In this document: piece after piece, positions 51,317-52,312 of the stretch | Position numbering within the stretch: position 1 is the stretch's first letter | Layout: every line of letters starts with the position of its first letter | NCBI GenBank assembly: GCA_947469885.1 | Contig: CANIQT010000027.1 | Coordinates: 1-52,312 of the forward strand | Direction: 5' to 3' | Source: Bacteroidota bacterium | Lineage (GTDB): Bacteria > Bacteroidota > Bacteroidia > 2-12-FULL-35-15 | Length of the DNA stretch: 52,312 bases | Translations under genes and position numbers: made by a program | Notes under the pieces: model-generated | What the model saw: only the letters and a program-made list of their open reading frames with translations | Database searches by the model: none | Told to the model about the DNA's origin: nothing

Positions 51317-52312
51317 CTACATCCCAAAGCCGTAATAGGCTCTCATCCCGTTCGAATACACTCCTTCAATCAGCACTCCCCCTTTTTTGTTTTCAAGAGA
51401 TGATTTAATGTCTTCAATAGAATTTACTTTCTTTTTATCCACACTTGTAATAATAAACCCTTCACGGATTCCGGCACTTAACAATTTGCCTGCACCTAAT
51501 TTAGCAATGCGCAACCCGTTTTGGATATTTAGTTTTTTCATATCGCTATCGCTGACTTCTACAAAAGTGGCACCTAAAGCTGAAACCACTTCTACTTTTG
51601 GTTTTTCCACCACAGCCGTATTTCCGTTTTTGTTTTTAAGTTCTACGGTCAATACTTTTTCCTGATTATTACGTTTTAAGGTAACATTTACTTTATCTCC
51701 CGGACTGTGTCTGCCCACCTGCTCCTGCAATTCGGGAACATTGTTCACATTCACATCATCCACTTTTGTGATAACATCCCCTTCTTTTATTCCAGCCTCG
51801 TCACCCGAACCACCTTCTATGGTTGAGAACACATATACCCCTTTTATTTCGTTAATGCTTTTCTCTTTTGCCAATTTAGCATCCAAATCCTGAAGTTTTA
51901 CCCCTATAAATGCACGTTGTACTTCTCCGAACTCTAATAAATCGGCTACCACTTTACGTGTTAAATTTACAGGAATTGCAAACGAATAGCCAGTGTATGA
52001 ACCCGTGTTGGATTGTATAGCAGAATTAATACCTATCAGTTCGCCTTTTGTGTTTACCAATGCTCCACCACTGTTGCCAGGGTTTACAGCAGCATCTGTT
52101 TGAAGATACGATTCGATGGTACTTGAATTCAAACCTTTCGTTTCTTCGTTACTATTCCCATAAGGATTTCCACTGTTACCATTGCCAAGAATATTGATGT
52201 TCCTTGCTTTTGCACTAATGATACCTGCTGTAACGGTAGATGTTAAATTAAATGGGTTTCCAACAGCCAATACCCACTCCCCTACTTTCACATTATCAGA
52301 ATTACCATAATT
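51317..52312 (-). CDS. DegP/HtrA serine protease, 5' end outside the window
   Basis: The visible 331 residues are the C-terminal two thirds of a Do-like periplasmic protease. The catalytic Ser is in [15 protein letters not shown], preceded by [12 protein letters not shown] and the [10 protein letters not shown] loop. PDZ1 ([37 protein letters not shown]) and a shorter PDZ2 ([25 protein letters not shown]) follow. The frame is open through the last base of the window (NYGNSDN precedes the first visible GTG), so the catalytic His and Asp lie beyond it. Confidence 0.93.
   Translation of the reverse strand, partial: NYGNSDNVKVGEWVLAVGNPFNLTSTVTAGIISAKARNINILGNGNSGNPYGNSNEETKGLNSSTIESYLQTDAAVNPGNSGGALVNTKGELIGINSAIQSNTGSYTGYSFAIPVNLTRKVVADLLEFGEVQRAFIGVKLQDLDAKLAKEKSINEIKGVYVFSTIEGGSGDEAGIKEGDVITKVDDVNVNNVPELQEQVGRHSPGDKVNVTLKRNNQEKVLTVELKNKNGNTAVVEKPKVEVVSALGATFVEVSDSDMKKLNIQNGLRIAKLGAGKLLSAGIREGFIITSVDKKKVNSIEDIKSSLENKKGGVLIEGVYSNGMRAYYGFGM

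Noticed and set aside
1..52312. tRNA or rRNA genes
   Set aside because: I scanned the intergenic stretches for tRNA T-loop and acceptor pairs and for rRNA signatures and found none I could support. A tRNA search program would settle this.

Overview
The window comes from a low-GC member of the Bacteroidota. Direct evidence is the Bacteroidota-type promoters (TAnnTTTG -7 boxes upstream of rpmH, an M48 protease gene, a sigma-factor gene and the SRP RNA), type IX secretion (T9SS) sorting tails on two secreted proteins, a BshB1 bacillithiol enzyme, a CarB that lacks the C-terminal allosteric domain, and many short palindromic repeats between genes. I cannot name a genus.

Layout. 1-3.5 kb: a tandem-repeat patch, rpmH with promoter and terminator, then carB. 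3.6-9.3 kb: phenylacetate degradation genes in the classical G-H-I-J-Y order (the PaaI thioesterase is fused to a GxxExxY nuclease-like domain), followed by two small genes. 9.3-12.1 kb (minus): serA, DUF1015 and yggS. 12.2-18.7 kb: a polytopic membrane protein, an M48 lipoprotein protease, small secreted proteins, an SDR enzyme, glutathione peroxidase and bshB1. 18.9-23 kb: recR and a fused glycosyltransferase, divergent from an RsmB-like rRNA methyltransferase across a nested palindromic region. 23.6-26.2 kb: a small protein with an Fn3-like C-terminus, a 21-bp repeat array and a T9SS cargo protein. 26.3-31.1 kb (minus): PolX/PHP protein, GH3 enzyme, a propeller-like secreted protein and a deoxynucleoside kinase. 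31.2-36.5 kb: a Kelch-like T9SS protein, an outer-membrane protein, and a minus-strand run of rhomboid, gmhB, aminotransferase IV and pdxH. 36.5-40.1 kb: a DUF4476 protein, a small propeller protein with a duplicated 5' end, a broken REP-associated transposase and two more 21-bp arrays. 40.3-45.5 kb: TPR protein, membrane protein, DUF2339 and DUF3999. 45.5-52.3 kb: two RpoD-type sigma factors, a Sua5/YciO protein, transaldolase-like FSA, SRP RNA, a long GAPDH and the end of a DegP/HtrA protease.

The most unusual signal is a set of four intergenic tandem arrays (about 16.93-17.07, 24.30-24.51, 39.07-39.41 and 39.62-40.08 kb). Their unit sequences are unrelated, but all have the same 21-bp period, almost without indels. 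Twenty-one bp is two helical turns or seven codons. The encoded heptads differ completely between arrays, so the shared property is at DNA level. I know of no described system that matches.

A second theme is palindromic elements. At least four families are present, and three secreted-protein genes carry a palindrome in frame inside a signal peptide or a T9SS tail, much like the palindromic elements found inside Rickettsia genes. One of these families also flanks the broken REP-associated transposase, which suggests that this transposase family spread it.
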